From contig JAFYRC010000081.1 of NCBI GenBank assembly GCA_017547065.1, positions 1 to 7,019 of the forward strand: DNA of 7,019 nucleotides. Reading direction: 5' to 3'. Made by a program: the position numbers and the translations under genes. This document shows positions 6,630-7,019 of the stretch, piece by piece (positions within the stretch are counted from its first letter, which is position 1; each line of letters starts with the position of its first letter). The notes under the pieces were generated by a model, which saw only the letters and a list, made by a program, of their open reading frames with translations, did not search any database and was not told the DNA's origin. The DNA is from Tidjanibacter sp. (GTDB taxonomy: Bacteria; Bacteroidota; Bacteroidia; Bacteroidales; Rikenellaceae).

Positions 6630-7019
6630 TTAGTTCTCCCAGCCGGGTGCCTGAACGATGGCGGGGTTTTGGTCAATTTCGGTTTGTGGCACGGCATACC
6701 TCCAATTTCGTGGAGTGAATGCGCGTGTACCGGCTTTCGACTGAATGGGGCTACCCTGATAGCCGATGATGGTGTGGTTCATACTCTCGTAGTCAAACGA
6801 GGGATCGTGAGCATACCACCTCTGGTAGTCGGCGAAGAGGAAACCCTCGCCTGCAAGTTCATAGACCCTCTCGTTGCGGATGAGCTGACGCACAGCCTCC
6901 TGGCCACCACGCTTCACGGTGGGCATACCAACCCTTGACCTGATTTTGTCGAGCTGGGCATAGACCTTGTCACCGGGGCCTTCCGACTCGTTGAGAGCCT
7001 CGGCGTAGAGCAACATCAC
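6630..7019 (-). CDS. SusD/RagB-family glycan-binding lipoprotein, C-terminal fragment
   Basis: This is the 3' end of a gene that enters from the right edge. The first visible codon is GTG (Val) within the gene, not a start. SusD-like proteins are outer-membrane lipoproteins that cap the SusC TonB-dependent transporter and help take up oligosaccharides. The visible ~129 residues hold the family's C-terminal signature: MLLYAEALNE, then DKIRSRVGMP, a RNERVYELAGEG block, FADYQRWY, and the terminal stretch NWRYAVPQTEIDQNPAIVQA ending PGWEN. All of these match the usual order and spacing, and the frame ends normally in TAA. About three quarters of the protein, including the lipoprotein signal, lies outside. 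A susC-like gene would be expected further right. The gene is first in the visible operon, 47 nt before the 651-residue lipoprotein gene, so that lipoprotein sits in the slot often held by SusE/SusF-type or other surface glycan-binding proteins. Confidence 0.95.
   Translation of the reverse strand: MMLLYAEALNESEGPGDKVYAQLDKIRSRVGMPTVKRGGQEAVRQLIRNERVYELAGEGFLFADYQRWYAHDPSFDYESMNHTIIGYQGSPIQSKAGTRAFTPRNWRYAVPQTEIDQNPAIVQAPGWEN

Noticed and set aside
4684..6633. A 649-codon plus-strand open frame covering almost the whole 651-residue lipoprotein gene.
   Set aside because: Its length is striking, but the minus-strand frame has a perfect lipoprotein signal, sensible composition and operon spacing. 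The plus-strand product is His/Gly/Val-rich without a signal or domain.

Overview
The window reads as a fragment of a polysaccharide-utilisation-type operon from a member of the Bacteroidota, most likely order Bacteroidales. The evidence is a SusD/RagB-family C-terminus, several signal-peptidase-II lipoproteins in a row, a fimbrillin-like surface lipoprotein, a GH88/GH105-type hydrolase and A-rich sequence before most starts. By eye the G+C content is moderately high for the order, which would fit an Alistipes-like gut organism better than low-G+C Bacteroides. That genus guess is inference only.

Every supportable gene is on the minus strand, so transcription runs from right to left. In that order they are: (1) the last ~130 residues of a SusD-like glycan-binding lipoprotein (6630-7019, truncated by the window edge); (2) a 651-residue lipoprotein with no firm family assignment, with features of an alpha/alpha-toroid carbohydrate-active protein and possibly a polysaccharide lyase (4627-6582); (3) a 610-residue lipoprotein with three fibronectin-III-like repeats and a C-terminal SUMF1/FGE-like domain that lacks the FGE catalytic cysteines (2768-4600); (4) a secreted GH105-type unsaturated-uronyl hydrolase whose start overlaps the previous stop as TAATG (1587-2768); (5) a very small 47-codon gene (1397-1540); (6) a fimbrillin/Mfa-like lipoprotein that is open through the left edge (1-1377).

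The gaps are short (47, 26, -1, 46 and 19 nt) and hold no convincing terminator, so a single transcription unit is the simplest reading. A plausible scheme is that SusD, with a SusC expected just right of the window, captures an acidic glycan. The 651-residue lipoprotein and the FnIII/FGE-like lipoprotein would bind or cleave it at the cell surface. The GH105 enzyme would then remove the 4,5-unsaturated uronic acid left by lyase cleavage. The fimbrillin-like lipoprotein may add an adhesin or surface-binding role. The substrate cannot be read from this sequence.

The most interesting items are the unassigned 651-residue lipoprotein beside a GH105 enzyme, the FGE-like domain without its cysteine pair, and the 47-codon gene tightly linked to the fimbrillin-like gene. 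No RNA genes, insertion sequences, CRISPR arrays or attachment sites were seen, and no stretch of more than 300 bases lacks a gene.
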